From the NCBI GenBank assembly GCA_015680685.1, contig MNCI01022611.1, positions 475,115 to 539,114 of the forward strand: DNA of 64,000 nt. Reading direction: 5' to 3'. Position 1 is the first letter of the stretch. Every line of letters begins with the position of its first letter. Below, one piece after another: positions 45,613-58,400 of the stretch. Source of the DNA: Gnetum montanum. Lineage: Eukaryota; Streptophyta; Gnetopsida; Gnetales; Gnetaceae. A program made the translations under genes and the position numbers. The notes below the pieces were generated by a model, which saw only the letters and a program-made list of their open reading frames with translations, was not told where the DNA came from and did no database searches.

Positions 45613-48600
45613 ATGAACCCCATGAACACCACCGCTGCAACAGCTCAAGCAACCGACGTCGTGGACGCCATGGCTGCCCAACAGCCCGCCACGCAACATC
45701 TGGGAGTAAAACCCACCGCGGGGCCCTGCCGGTCCCTAAGGTTGCAAGGGAGAAGCCCGACCTCCGACATCATAACTCAGGATCAGTATAACTTTATATG
45801 CATCAAGATACAAGCTGGCCTGGCTGTAGACCAAGCCAAACTGGAGGTAAAGAGGCAGTTCGAACTCTTTTACAGAGGGGAACGCGAGTTCATCCCCTCA
45901 CCATATGACGTCATCCCTATTCCGAAGCAGTATTCAAAGCTTGTCACACAGCTCCTCCTACAAAGGAGACACTCCTTGGATCAGCCCGCACTAGAGTCCC
46001 AACTAGAGGAACAGGACGACTTTGCCGCTCAATCTGAACAAGAGGAGTCTTACCACACTCTGAGCCCGCAAGCACAGGTTAACCCCATTTTTCATCCCGG
46101 TACAGGGGAGATCCTGCCCATCCAACCCCTCAGATTAACTCACACACAAATGCCTCCATCACACACATCCTCATTTGTTCATGTGCCACCTCCAATTGAT
46201 CCGCAATTTAGCACGCTTCCTCTTGCCATCGTCCCTGACGCAGCAGCCGACCCACCTTTACAACCACCACCCCCTCGCGATAACGTTGGAGTGACACTCC
46301 CACCCCGAGTGATAGGGATGCCACACGTGATACCGGCATCCACATCCGCTCACTACATCCCACACATTCAAATGCATACAGCTCCTTCTACTGCCGTAAC
46401 ACAACAGGGGGTCCCTCCACAAAATGTAGCTGCACAACGGGTAATGATGGGCACTCAATCACAGCAACATCAACCTCCTCACTACAATATCCCACCCCAT
46501 ATGGTGCAACCAGCCAACATTCCACCAGTACAGCCGCCGCCATAGCAAACACAGCCTTTCCCCTACCACATGCCACAAGTGCAACCCCCGATTGCACAAC
46601 TTTTGGCCTTTCAACCCACCGTCCAACAGTCTAACCTGTATAATATAACACAACCTCCAGTTGCCATGTTAGCGAGTGCCCAAGATTGGGCGGATGCCAA
46701 GAAACTGATGCAAGAATTAGCTGACGAGGTAAAACGCCTCAAAACAGCTGCCGATGGGGAACTAAAGGTAGTGGACTTCTACCAAGATGACCCCATCAGC
46801 TCATCAGTCCCACCATTAACCTTGCCCAAAGGTGTTCCCTTACCAACACTAACCAAATACAATGGGGAGACAGATCCCAATGCACACTTCATAACATTTA
46901 GGCTAGAATGTGCACTGCTCCAGGCATGGCCCCACTCCATTCTCTGAGTGTTCCCCATGTCCCTCGCAGGGAGGGCACTTGATTGGTATCGAGCCCTGCC
47001 AAGGAATTCCATCTTCTCCTTAGAAGACTTATTACGCCAGTTCGTGACTCAGTTCAAGTACAACTTGAAACCCAAGGCCACCCTGGACAGCCTCATACAG
47101 GTCAAGCAAGCACCGCTTGAACCTGTGCAGAAATTTATCTAGAGGTGGAGCGCCGCTCTCAACGAACTGCATGAGCCAATCTCCCAGACCTACCTGCTTA
47201 CTATTCTAAAAGGAGCTGTTAACGATTTCTTTAAATCCAAGTTGTATTACCTTAATGCGCGTGACCTTAATCAAGCATTTGTACAAATTAAAAACATAGA
47301 AGAGGCGGCCCAAAACAGCCACGACCCTGCATACCTAGCCTTTAAAAATCAACACACTAAAAAGGATAAAGAAAAGGCTAAGGCAACCATAGCAGAAATA
47401 GCAGAGACGCAGCAACAAAACAAACCACCCGCAGCCCCTGCTAACTGCAATAAACTAACTCCTACAACCGCGCCAGAATCATCATCACAACAAAACCCAA
47501 CGAACCGTACGCAAAACTTCGAGAGGAAAGAACCCTCTCAATACACGCCTCTACCAATGAAGCCATCCCAGCTCTTCGATCAACTCTTGAAGGCTGGGCT
47601 AATGAAGCATAAACAGTTATCCCCTGCAGCCATCCAAAGACACGACTGATTCTGTCAACTCGTACAGAACCCAAGCTTAACAACGCCGGATGAGCCTCCC
47701 GTGCCCAAAGGATTCAGAATGGATCACTTTTGCGACTACCATCAATGCAACGGGCACAGTACGGATTACTGTTTCACCTTGAAGCAGGACATTTAGCGGA
47801 TGATTGATGACGACCAAATCACTTTTGACGGGGCTAACCCCGTCCAACAACAGAATCAAACTATGGGGGTGTATAAAGACCCCCTGAACACTAAAGAGGC
47901 ACCGTATGTAATTAATACAATCTATTGTGATGATGATTCCGAGACACCCCGCATCAACACCGTCTACCCCGAATATGAACAGGAAACACCCAGTAGGCCA
48001 TTCGTAGTTTGGATTCCTCCCGCTGAGTCCACACCCGCACCTCAACCACCACACGCCCCGCAGCAGCCATACGTCGTCCGGGTGCCCTCGACCATACCCA
48101 CATCCAACGTCATGACGTGTCAAAAATCATACATGGTGCGCATCCCTCTGGTCAATTCCGCGGATGCACCAACCCCTCATGCTCGGCCTACCCCTTTCAT
48201 AATCTGAGTACCACCTGTTGTTGCAACAACGGAGGTCCAACCTCCACCAAAACCAACCCCGTACATCATCAGGATACCTGGTCAGCCTCCTACCCCATCA
48301 TATCCGACCATCCACCTGTAACCCCGCCCAACCGCATATGTGGTTAGGGTCCCAAGGCAACCCAAGGCTCTAAGGCCAACTCCACCCCCACGCAACACGC
48401 GAGAACGCCTGGCAGACAGGCTTACACATGAGCATGTGGAGAAGGAACGCCAACGACTAGCTGTGGGGCCACCCAAGTCCACTCCCCTTAACTCCATGCC
48501 CATGTCATCATCCAACGACTGACCTAACATGGACAGCGAAGGTGAACCATCTAAAACAAAAGAACTGCATAAAACGACAATTCTGAACAAGAATGACAAA

Positions 48601-49698
48601 CCAGCAAAATGGGAAATAAAACTGTTGGGTCCAATGGACCCACTCACTGCTGATAAAAACATCCCTGATAGTAGAGATTTTGCAACGGCCCTGACACAAG
48701 TTACCCAAGCACTAAAATAGAAAAATACTTCACTAAGCTTGTACGACTTGGTTTTAATGTCCCAAACACATCGGGAAGCTTTAGTACGTATGTTGACATC
48801 AATCCTGGTAAGTGAGGATTTGCCCCCAAATGAATCGTCTATTCATGCGGTGATGCACTCGCCTCACGGGACTACTCCGAAACCCGTAAGCTTTCATGAT
48901 GACAACATCAAAGTGGACAAGAAAACGGGGGAAATAACAATAGCCCCCATGTTCATAACAATACGCGTGAACCAGTTCAAGATACATAGGGTCCACGTAG
49001 ACGATGGAGCCACAACCAATGTGGTACCGTACCCCATCATTGAACAATTAGGGCTTACTGAGTCAATTAAACCGACCGCAACCAATTGTTTAAAATCATT
49101 CAGTGGGTCACGTGTAATGGTAAAAGGGACAATAACCTTGGATTTCATAGTGGGGGACCAGTTCCTTACATCTGCCGACTTCCTAGTGGTCGATGAGATG
49201 CCAGGGTTCAACCTAATATTAGGGAGACCCTGGTTGGCCCAACTCAGAGCTGTCTCCTCCCCCATACACCAAGAAATTCACCTGTCTTATGAGGGTGGTG
49301 AGATCATCATACATGGGGAAGCAGCTACCCCTATCATTTCATTGCATATGGACATAGATCAGGGCTCAGAAGTCGAGATCGAAAAGCCTAGCCGAAACGA
49401 TAAGAATCCGCAACCACCGGTAAGCAGTAAGCCTTCAAACATGGGACAAAAGCCTCCTAAAACTGAAACGCCTATGTCGGACGCTGTATGCACACCTCCT
49501 CATACAGAAACAAATACAGAAAGCATAACAGACACTAAGACACCTGAAAACACTAACATAGAAGCCATTCCATCGGATGTCCCTTGGGCTAAATTACCAT
49601 TCAACGTGATCAGCGAAGGGGACGCCGAATACAAAATTGTACCAGTTAATAAATCACAGGACATAAACATAAAAAGAATAAAAAAACAATTAAAATAA
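45613..49698 (+). pseudogene. gag-protease frame of element T
   Basis: A single frame of 1,361 codons runs without a frameshift but has nine stops (first bases 46543, 46945, 47140, 47647, 47794, 48205, 48319, 48520, 48718). Order: a unique N-terminal region, a Pro/Gln-rich linker, the Gag core at residues 405-545 (RALDWYRALPRNSIFSLEDL), an atypical knuckle C-x3-QC-NGHSTD-YC near 47730-47780, six repeats of a YVVRVP-type peptide (47995-48351), and an aspartic protease with VDDGATTNVVP (Asp at residue 1130) and FNLILGRPWL. Gag would build particles and the protease would mature them. There is no pol in this frame; RT starts 5.8 kb downstream. Confidence 0.85.
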
Positions 49699-50333
49699 GA
49701 TCAACATTCTTCATCCGAAAAGACGTTAAACGACATAAAGTCTGAAATGACGTTAAACTATAATACGTCCGAAATGACACTAAACTACGACAAAACCCAA
49801 AACACAAAAAAAAATAATATAAACAACAAAAAGATTAAAATTAAACAACACTCCTTGTCCAGAAAGATGTTAAACTATCATGTCTGCAATGACATAAAAC
49901 TAGCCACGATCAGAGATGGTCGGTCCACCAAGAAACTTATCCACTCTACTCAAAATATTGCTTATTTACAACGGGGCCCGAAATGGCCTTAAACTACGCT
50001 TAGGGGTCTGAAATGGCTTTAAACTAGCACGTACTTTATTTTCCTTTTCATGTGTCATTTATGGTTACTTTGGTACATTACGCTTTAAACAAAGAAGTAA
50101 AACTCAAAAACATTTTACATTATTGTGTCGTGTGTGTGATCAAACTCAAAATAAGCCAAAACATTTTACATTGCTGTGTCATGTTTACAATTAAATTCAA
50201 AAATCAACAAAAAATTTCTTACATACAACGTTGTACAATTACAGGTTTCAACTGTTTTCATCCATTTCAGAATTTTCAAGTCACATTTCCGTATAAATCT
50301 GAGTCAAAGACAAAACATCAAAAACTTAAAACA
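49699..50333. other. Region between gag-protease and the antisense gene 3' end
   Basis: No gene. It has repeated TTAAACTA/ATTAAACTACG words at 49725-50030 in frames such as GAAATGGCCTTAAACTACGC. The AATAAA at 50040-50035 (minus strand), about 295 bp past the antisense stop codon, is a candidate poly(A) signal. Confidence 0.5.
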
Positions 50334-53300
50334 CTAAACATCCGAGGCAGGAGGGTCGTCCTCTCTAGATCCACCAACGTCAGGGGCCCCTGCTCCACTG
50401 GGGCCAGCCTCTTGGGCATCATCACCACCTTCATCCTGAGAATAAACAACCAACATAAGAATAAGCGAATGTCAAAATGTTAAACGTTATCCAATAAATT
50501 AACTTCATAAGAACAAAACGCTTACCATAGGAGATCCCCCCAAGCCAAACTCCAGCCGATGAAGGATTTCTTCCTTTGAAACGCTGGCCTAGTCTGTCCC
50601 CTCCAAGCCTAAGTCAACATCTGCCAAAGTTTTCCCTTTGTCGACAGCTGACCAGGTAGGACGTTTTAGAGGAAATTCGCCAACCGACACTTCCCCAGAT
50701 GCAGTTGTGATCACTCTTGTAGGCGACTCCATTTCCACAGTTGTATTCTGAGCAAAAGTATCGAAAGCAGAACGCAAACCCAAACCCTCCACAAACATCT
50801 CGAGTTGCCGCTTTTCAATGGACACCTCTTTTAGCAACTTCTTGTAGTAATGTTTGTGGTTCTTCTCGTCTTGATCCCACTTACGAACCTTGGAAGCAAA
50901 AGCTTTCCAATCCTGACATTTAAGGTTCAGGAGATCAATTTGGGCTTTGTGCTCTGCCATTCTCCGAGTCAGCGATGGATGACGATTCAGCAAATTCCAA
51001 TTTCTTGTATACGTGACCTCAGATGTTCGCCAAGAGTGATCACTGCTTAGCCTAGCAGCGGCGAACTCATACCGGGCCTTCAGATCGTCACGCTCCACTA
51101 ACAACTCAGAGACTTCCTTTTCTTTTGCCTGAATCTGTAGCCACAACTACTCAATGGAATGCCTACAGGTCCATAATGACTTAGCATTGTGCACAAAGCC
51201 TTCTGTAACTCCATCGTAAACAGGCCTTGGCACTTGTTCCACTTCTGGGGAAAGTGCGGTTAAACTTTCTATGCTGATGCTCTCAGAGGGATCCCATCTC
51301 AATTTAGCTCCTATCCACGTGAAAAATACAAATGTTAGGACAATATAAACAAGATGTGAAACTCCAAACCTTTGAACAACTTATACCTATGTCAGGGTGG
51401 GCCTCCTGGATCCATTCAATGACTTCTTCCACAAGTCCGGCCACAAAATCCATTTTGCTTGGCATTTCAAACCAAGTAAATGGCTCACAAGTACGTGATG
51501 AACTAACCTCAACGGTCCTCTCTGGGGGAACCGTCTTCATCGGTACATCCAAATGCACCGTCCTGGTCTCACTACCTTCATCTGGACAGGATAAAAACAC
51601 AAAAAAAAAAATATACCACAAAATAACAACTGATAGGAGAAATCAAAATAGGATAAAAGGAAAAACGTACCGTGTCCTTCGTCACCCCTCGGGGGAACGC
51701 CTAAATCCAAATCTCCCTGAAGAAACCTGCGGAACATTTGATCGACACTGCCTTGGTCGTCCAACGGCTCAGTTTCTGTGGTTTTCTCCCTTAACTCCTC
51801 CGTCTCTCCACCTTGGCTCTTCTCTATATGTTCCTCCTTGTTGTTTTTCTCCGTATTGGTTTCCTCCTCCTCCACGATAGTCTCTAAGGCCTGCTTCCTT
51901 ACTGTTTTAAAAATCAAGCCAAAAAATTTCAATGACATGTAAGCGATTGAGGTAAAAGGCATAAACAAAATGAAAGTGCTAAAGTAATAAGCAGGTGAGT
52001 TCGGCTCACCAGGCATCTTGAAGCGTATCCGCTTCACACGTGACTGGCTCACACCGGAGACTTCCTCAGCTGGGCGCCCAGGCCTCTTTAGCTTTGCTTT
52101 AGCTTGGCTAACGGTTTCCTTGATGACCCATTCTACCCTTCTAGCAGTGTAGGGTACCTCATCTGGCTCTAACCCCAAACTATCACATGTGTGGATTGAA
52201 CCACCAGATGATCCCCCTGTGGTAATAGAAGCGGATTCATCAATGCCTTCAAGTGCATCTTGGGATTTGGCTGTATCATACAGATGATTGATCCACGGGC
52301 GGGATAGTTGACCCCGATCCTACAGAACAAACTTGTTGTCTCCGTGAACCACCAAGAACTCGGCAAAACGGTGAAGAATGCGAAGGTAAAATGGGATTGC
52401 ACATCGACATTCAAGCACAATTGCACTATCTCCTTGTGCATGCCCGACAATAAAAATTGTGCCCAGTTATATCGCATACCTGTTTCCAAAACAGTTCGCA
52501 TGACACGAACAGCCTCGACCCCAAGGCATCTCACCTGGGAAATAGTTTTGGGGAATACCTGTGCTCTGAACAGGGGATATAGTTCATTCACCTCCACAAC
52601 TTTTGCCTTCCCCTGCATCGGGAATCCCTTGGCACCCTTGGCCACGCCTAGCCAATCTTCTAACTCCCGAATCGTCTGGAGCTCCTTATGAGCTCTGTCT
52701 AGTACTACATTCAAGCCATTTGCCAGTACACCAAATAGGTTTGAAAAGAACTCAGGCAACAGATGGAAAACTACCTTCACACCCTTAATCCGGGTGCTAT
52801 AGTATGAGACAGACTCATTAAAGGAGTCTACAATCCCGATCATCTCCCCAATGGAAACGTCAGGACTTGGGGTCATAAAAAGCTCCATGAGCCCAGCATC
52901 ATCTAGGCAACGAGCGAGGGATGGAGGAGCATGATTTTGCAACCACTTCTGGGCCTTAGCCACCCCTCCGAACTTCATCGACAAAGTTGTCTCGGTTTGT
53001 CCGGTGGTCACCAGATCCTCACGAGAAGGTATATTAACTGTAAAAGTAATGTAAAGTTGTCGTATCAGCGTAAATCAAAACAATTGGACAAACCCACTAA
53101 CATATCTAAAAAGTGTTATCATTTACCATCAGTGGTAGATCTAGACATGCTGCCAAGGTCACGAGGGAAGACTGGCCCATTGTCAGTCCAATCTTCATGA
53201 AGCCACCCATGAGCCTTGCACATCGCAAACGCTCTAGAGAACTGCTTATGAAAATGGACCATCGAACCCTTTGTCTGACCCAGTACGGTCCCATGAAGGG

Positions 53301-53928
53301 TGGGGCCCATCATGAATGCTTCCAGAGTAGTGCGAGCAAGGGCTAATCCTTCATCTTCAATGAGTGTCCCATCCAGGTTGGTCTTCGGCCTGTAAGCAAA
53401 TATGGGTCAACACAAGAAACGAACACTGAACAACGAAAAGAAATAGAAACTTAAATATTCCTACCTGGCCACTCGATACACCGTGCTGGGAGGGTTTTGG
53501 AATAATGTATGTGCACGGGCAACTATGAACAGCGTATTGTTGAGATAATCCAACCCTCGCAGCAATAGTGCCCACATGCGCGTTAATGGATGTGTGGCCC
53601 GGGGCCCGTGGGTAGTACCATCTTCGTTAACAAGAGGCCCCTCGTCAATGTCCTGTATAAAAACCATGACACCTTTTGCAGCCCCCGGCAGCATCTCCTC
53701 AAGCACGCTCCATGCAATCACTTCGTCAAAGTTTGACCAGATAGCCACCTCGAAATTGTCCAATAGGAAGGACAGAAATCCACATGCGCCTCCCCTGAAC
53801 CAAACCCCGTTATCATCCATGGTCAGATCCAGGGGAACCTCGCCTTCCTCAACAGGGCCAACCCATGTTAATACTCCGACAAGTTCAACAACGATGAGGA
53901 AGCGTTTGCTGTCCTTGTAAATAATCAT
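50334..53928 (-). pseudogene. Antisense seven-exon gene inside element T
   Basis: Exons on the minus strand: 53928-53465, 53389-53127, 53037-52010, 51901-51671, 51581-51387, 51310-50526 and 50435-50334. All six introns (75-108 bp) are GT-AG, with acceptors such as TTTGCTTACAG and TTACTTTTACAG. Phases agree across every junction, and total length is 3,069 bases (1,022 residues) if one base lost near 52425 is counted. Stops at 52322-52320, 51149-51147 and 50588-50586 each fit CAG to TAG. Exons 1-2 resemble an FCP1/HAD phosphatase fold. Exon 3 (KGVKVVFHLLPEFFSNLFGV) resembles plant transposon proteins. Exon 6 is coiled-coil (KEKEVSELLVERDDLKARYE). Exon 7 is short and acidic. Tat elements are known to carry extra and antisense ORFs; I do not know this one as described. 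Confidence 0.8.
53465..53928 (-). other. FCP1/HAD-like domain in exon 1 of the antisense gene
   Basis: FLSFLLDNFEVAIWSNFDEV fits the family's DFLxFCFExFDVxxWSSR. NNTLFIVARAHTLFQNPPST fits NTLLxDDSPxKALxNPPHT. The first strand reads FLIVVELVG where active enzymes have LLVLDLNG, and the second acidic pair (DD) is VA. The nucleophile and metal-binding Asp residues are therefore missing, so phosphatase activity is not expected. The fold may serve binding. Confidence 0.6.
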
Positions 53929-53988
53929 GATACCATGACAGATTAGCTTGAAACGCGAAAGTTTACATCATAAATTGACATTTAAAAT

Positions 53989-54610
53989 CTGAAAAATTTT
54001 ACTAATTGTTTGCGTTCAGCGTATACACCCCGTAGACCAGCATATACGTCGGTGAAGCAGTCCACACTTAGTGTAATACGCGGCTTGAACACAACGTATA
54101 CGTTGTACACTGAGCGTATATGCTGTCTAACGCAGCATATATGCCGAAAATCAACTTACGCTCAGCATATACGTCAACGAAACCCTCGGCGTATATGCCG
54201 CAGCGCGATTTAAGCGTAAACAGTCTACGCCAGCATGGAATAAACAAGTTTACACCGGAAATAGAAAAAAACAAGTTTACGCTGACAGACAGCTGCAAAC
54301 TAACAGCGTATATGCCAAATAAACCCTCTGCGTATACACCGTCACAGTAAACGTTTACGCTGATAAAACAAACAAATCACGCTGACAAGACTGCACAAAA
54401 AAAAACTCATGACGCCATGGCTTACGCTGATATGCTAGTACAGGGAAAATGTTTACGCTGACAAAACTTTACGCTTTAAAGTGACACTCAGCGTATACGC
54501 TACGAAACCCCATGCACCTAAAAACCCTTACGCTCGGTGTATACGCCAAGACTGTCTACGCTATACAAGACGAAGCACAGAAATACTTAGAGGCAAAGAT
54601 CAGAGCCTAC
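53989..54610. other. CGTATACGC-rich region upstream of the antisense exon 1
   Basis: There is no convincing ORF on either strand. Words GCGTATACGC, GCATATACG, GCGTATATGCC and TTTACGCTG are dense from 54010 to 54545, as in the LTRs. It may be an intron and regulatory zone of the antisense gene. TAAAATTTTTCAG (54001-53989, minus strand) is a good splice acceptor. Confidence 0.5.
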
Positions 54611-54741
54611 CTGTGGGATGTCACGGGCCAAGATGGTATCCTTGGCCTGGGCAGGCCCTGCAGCATAGCCTCCATCTCCTCCGCGAAGGTCAAGTCGGGA
54701 CCCTTCCTCCCCTGGCCCTCCACTTCTTTGCCCTTGCCCAT
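54611..54741 (-). other. Candidate 5' exon of the antisense gene
   Basis: The first ATG downstream of the antisense TATA box is at 54741 (GAGATGG) and opens MGKGKEVEGQGRKGPDLTF, continuing to a clean donor CCCACAG|GTAGGC at 54611. GC content is high and there are no stops. Joined to the acceptor ending at 53989, the frame is off by one base and meets a TGA (53970-53968, possibly CGA before), so the link needs RNA data. Confidence 0.4.
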
Positions 54742-54998
54742 CTCGGCCTGTTTACGGTGACGATACAAGTTTACGCTGCTGAGAAGAAGTGTCTACGCTG
54801 ACACCTGGAAGTTTACACTCCGTGTCTACGCTGGGATTTAAGGCTCCGCGTCTACGCTGGGGCTATGCTTCGACGTCTATGCTCGAGGAAATTTACGCTT
54901 ATGCTAAGGCAATGCAGTTCACGCTTACGCTTTCACAGTTTACGCTACCACTTATGCTCTGTCGCTTTCAAAGTAAGAAGCAAATGGACCCCCCCCCC

Positions 54999-55005
54999 TT
55001 ATATA
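54999..55005 (-). promoter_or_regulatory. TATA box of the antisense gene
   Basis: The minus strand reads CGCTATATAAGGGGGG. It faces the antisense gene, about 260 bp from the first ATG at 54741. A CGTATACGC/TTTACGCT-rich leader follows it. Confidence 0.6.
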
Positions 55006-55009
55006 GCGT

Positions 55010-55489
55010 TCCACTGACGCTGACGCTCCGCTGCGCTGACGTTGACGCCGCCGTTACGCCTTTTTGCTTTTTTTTCACCTTTTTCCTTATTTTTCGAGCA
55101 AAAAATATAAAATATAAAAAAGATATATATATATATATAAATATAAAAAAAATAAAAATAAAAAACATTATTTAAATAGAGATTGCTACGTCTTGGTTCC
55201 TTCATGGACCCCATTTTACACGTTTACTCTGAATGTTCTAGTTTAAATCACCATATTGGCCTGGTACGGCCTTAAACTGCCATTTCCCTACCCACTTACG
55301 GCCCGATAAGGCCTTAAACTGCCACTTACGGCCCGGTAAGGCCTTAAACTGCCACTTACTGCCCGGTAAGACCTTAAACTGCCATGCGTCCCGGTGTGAC
55401 GATAATCCACCATTATGCATGTACACATGGTTTAAAATCATCAAAAGGCATAGAACGATCTCCCTCTTTCTTATTCCGCTCTCTGTTTA
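55010..55489. other. AT-rich tract and TTAAACT tandem repeats before pol
   Basis: 55085-55170 is nearly pure A/T, including (TA)n. 55255-55395 holds four units of about 37 bp of the form CCTTAAACTGCCACTTACGG, with GGCCCGGTAAGG. No gene on either strand. Confidence 0.7.
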
Positions 55490-55496
55490 TTGGCAG
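55455..55496 (+). other. Probable sense splice acceptor before pol
   Basis: A long pyrimidine tract (CTCCCTCTTTCTTATTCCGC, then TCTCTGTTTATTGGCAG) ends in AG at 55495-55496. It directly precedes the pol frame. Ogre elements are known to splice out an intron to join protease and RT. The donor was not found. Confidence 0.5.
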
Positions 55497-58400
55497 GAGC
55501 AAGCTCAATGGAAAGTCAGCGTTTAACTGCACCGTTAATCATTAACGGACCATACGGCAAGATTACGAGAGACATTAACATAAATCTCATCAACTTGAGT
55601 TCACCAGCGGACAATGCAATCATAGCCTCAACGCAGCAAGTAACAGACAATTACAAAGACACAACAAAATTCCTTGACATAGAGGCCGAGAATATCACTG
55701 AAGACCCATTGTCTGAAACTCCCATAATCATGCCCGATGGAGAAACTAAAGTTCTAAAGTTAAGCGCCTTATTACAACCGTCATTAGCCAAAAAAATTGA
55801 GAACGTGCTTATGGAAAATATGAAAGCATTCGCTTGGTCCTACACAGACATGCCTGGGCTAGATCCCTGAATTATTCAACACAATATTATCCTTGACCCA
55901 AAGTTGAGACCAGTAAAACAAAAAGCACGAAAGGTTAAACCTGAGGTAGCATTAGCAGTTCGCAATGAGATCACCAAGCTTTATCAAGCTGGTTTCATTT
56001 GGGCTGTCGATTACGCTGAGTGGGTGTCTAACATGGTCATTGTTCCGAAGAAGAATAGAAGTATTTGTTTGTGTATTGACTTCCAGGATTTGAATGTTGC
56101 AACCATAAAGGATGATTTTCCTCTACCTAGCATTGATCAGCTTGTTGACTCAACTGCTGGGCACGTGCTACTATCCTTCATGGATGGCTTCTCGGGATAC
56201 AATCAAATATGAATCAACCCGGAGCATCAGCTTCGGACAACCTTTATGACACCATGGGGAACCTTTTGTTACATAATGATGTCCTTTGGTCTCAAGAATG
56301 CTGGGGCCACATATCAAAGAGCGATGAAATTTATCTTTAGCGATTACATACTACACTCACTCAATGATTATGTGGATGACATTGTGGTTAAGTCAAAAAC
56401 GGAGCAACAACATGTACAAGATCTCGATTTAGTATTGAAACATTGTCTAAAGTATGAACTGAGGCTTAACCCAAAAAAATGTATCTTTGGTATCAAAACA
56501 GGCAAAATGCTTGGATTTATAGCATCAGAAGCAGGGATACGAGTAGACCCCGATAAGGTTAAGGCCATAGCAAACCTGAAACCACCAGGCAACCTTACTG
56601 AACTTCGAGGTCTACAAGGTAGATTACAGTTCATCAGGCGCTTCATAGAAAAATTGACAGATAAACTAAAACCTATGAACCACCTGTTACCCAAGAACGT
56701 ACATTTTGAATGGACTCTGCAGTGTCAACAGGCATTCGATGACATTAAAATGGCACTTGCCCGGCTACCCACAGTTTATCCACCTCAAAACGATAAACCA
56801 TTCTACATCTACCTTGCTACTTTAGATTCATCCATCGCATCTATGCTCTACCAAAAATGAGATGACGGAACCGAAGTCCCTGTATATTACCTGAGCCACG
56901 CATTAGTTGCCCACGAGAAAAAGTACAACGACTTGGAGAAGTCATGTTTAGCTTTGGTCTTTTCTTTAAGAAAATGGCGACATTACCTCTTCCGTAACTA
57001 GGTTTACATAATTTGCAAGGACAATGTACTGAGAGCCATAACAGGGAATATTTACGAAACAAGTCGAATAGCCCGGTGGAAGGCCATGATAGTCGAGTTT
57101 GACCTGTACTACGTAGCGCAATCATCAGTTAAGGGTCAAGCTATAGTAAATCAAATGGCAACATCATCAACGCGCGACCAAGCGACTATAGACCCAGACT
57201 TCCCAGATGAGAATATAAGCACCATAGACATAGTGCCCGATGACTACGATACTATTTTAAACTTTGATGGGGCATCCACCTCTCGAGGAGGAAGCACATC
57301 CGCTGTCATTATCTATCCCTCTGGGGAGATCCGACCCTTTGCCTATCGTTTCGACTTTCCTTGTACCAACAACATAGCAGAGTATGAAGGTCTCCTTAGA
57401 GGTCTTGTGGCAGCTCTGGCTTTAAACATCACATGGCTTGTAATCAGAGGGGACTCGCAACTAGTCGTAAACCAAGTCACAAACGTCTATACATGTAAAG
57501 CCCAACATTTACAGCCATACTGCGACTTGGCAAAACACTTAATGAGGCGATTCGAAAACATTGATGTGCAACACGTCTCCAGAAATGATAACACCATCGC
57601 AGATGCGTTAGCCACATTAGCACTAAACATATCGCCAGACATGTTCCATACATTACCAAGCTCCATAACCAGCTGTGCTGAAACAATCACTGACACCCTT
57701 GACATGTTGCCAATCGCATCTGTTAGTTCAACACACGCAGTAGAATGGTACGATGACATCAAAGAATACCTTCTACGCGGCGAAACACCACGACACCTAA
57801 CAAATGCACAGAGAGACGCGGTGAGGAAACGTTCTAAGTAATATACCTTGGTAGGGAACACACTATGTCATCGATCCTACGAACGCATACTGCTAACCTG
57901 CGTTAGTAGTGTCGATGCCCACACTATTTTTGAACAGGTACATGAAGGACTATGTGGAGGACACATAGCGCCAAAAGCCATGGCAACGAAAATCAGGCGT
58001 TTGGGCTATTATTGGCCACACATGGAATATGACTGTTTCACCAAAGTCAAAACATGTAGTACCTATCAAAGACATAGCAATCTGATACATGTGCCACCGA
58101 ACGAGTTGCATACAACGCAAATCACATGGCCCTTTCAAAAGTGGGGGTTGGACCTCATTGGTCAAATAACCCCCTCGTCTTCCATAGGCCATAGTTTCAT
58201 TATAACCGCCACAGAGTACTTCACGAAGTGGGTAGAAGCTGCTCCCCTTCGAAAAACTACATCCAAGCACGTGTGCAATTTCATTTTAGAACACATTGTA
58301 ACCCGTTTTGGCATTCCCATGACAATCATCACCGACAACGAGCCACAATTCAGTAATGCCGAAACCAAAGCCTTTTGCAAAAATTTATGGATCAAACACT

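Noticed and set aside
51332-53346. Plus-strand frames such as 51332-51880 and 52308-52691
   Set aside because: They run opposite the antisense exons, cross exon-intron borders and have no recognisable domain.
54481-54801. Plus-strand open frames of 80-106 codons
   Set aside because: They overlap the candidate antisense exon at 54611-54741 and look like shadows of its GC-rich sequence.
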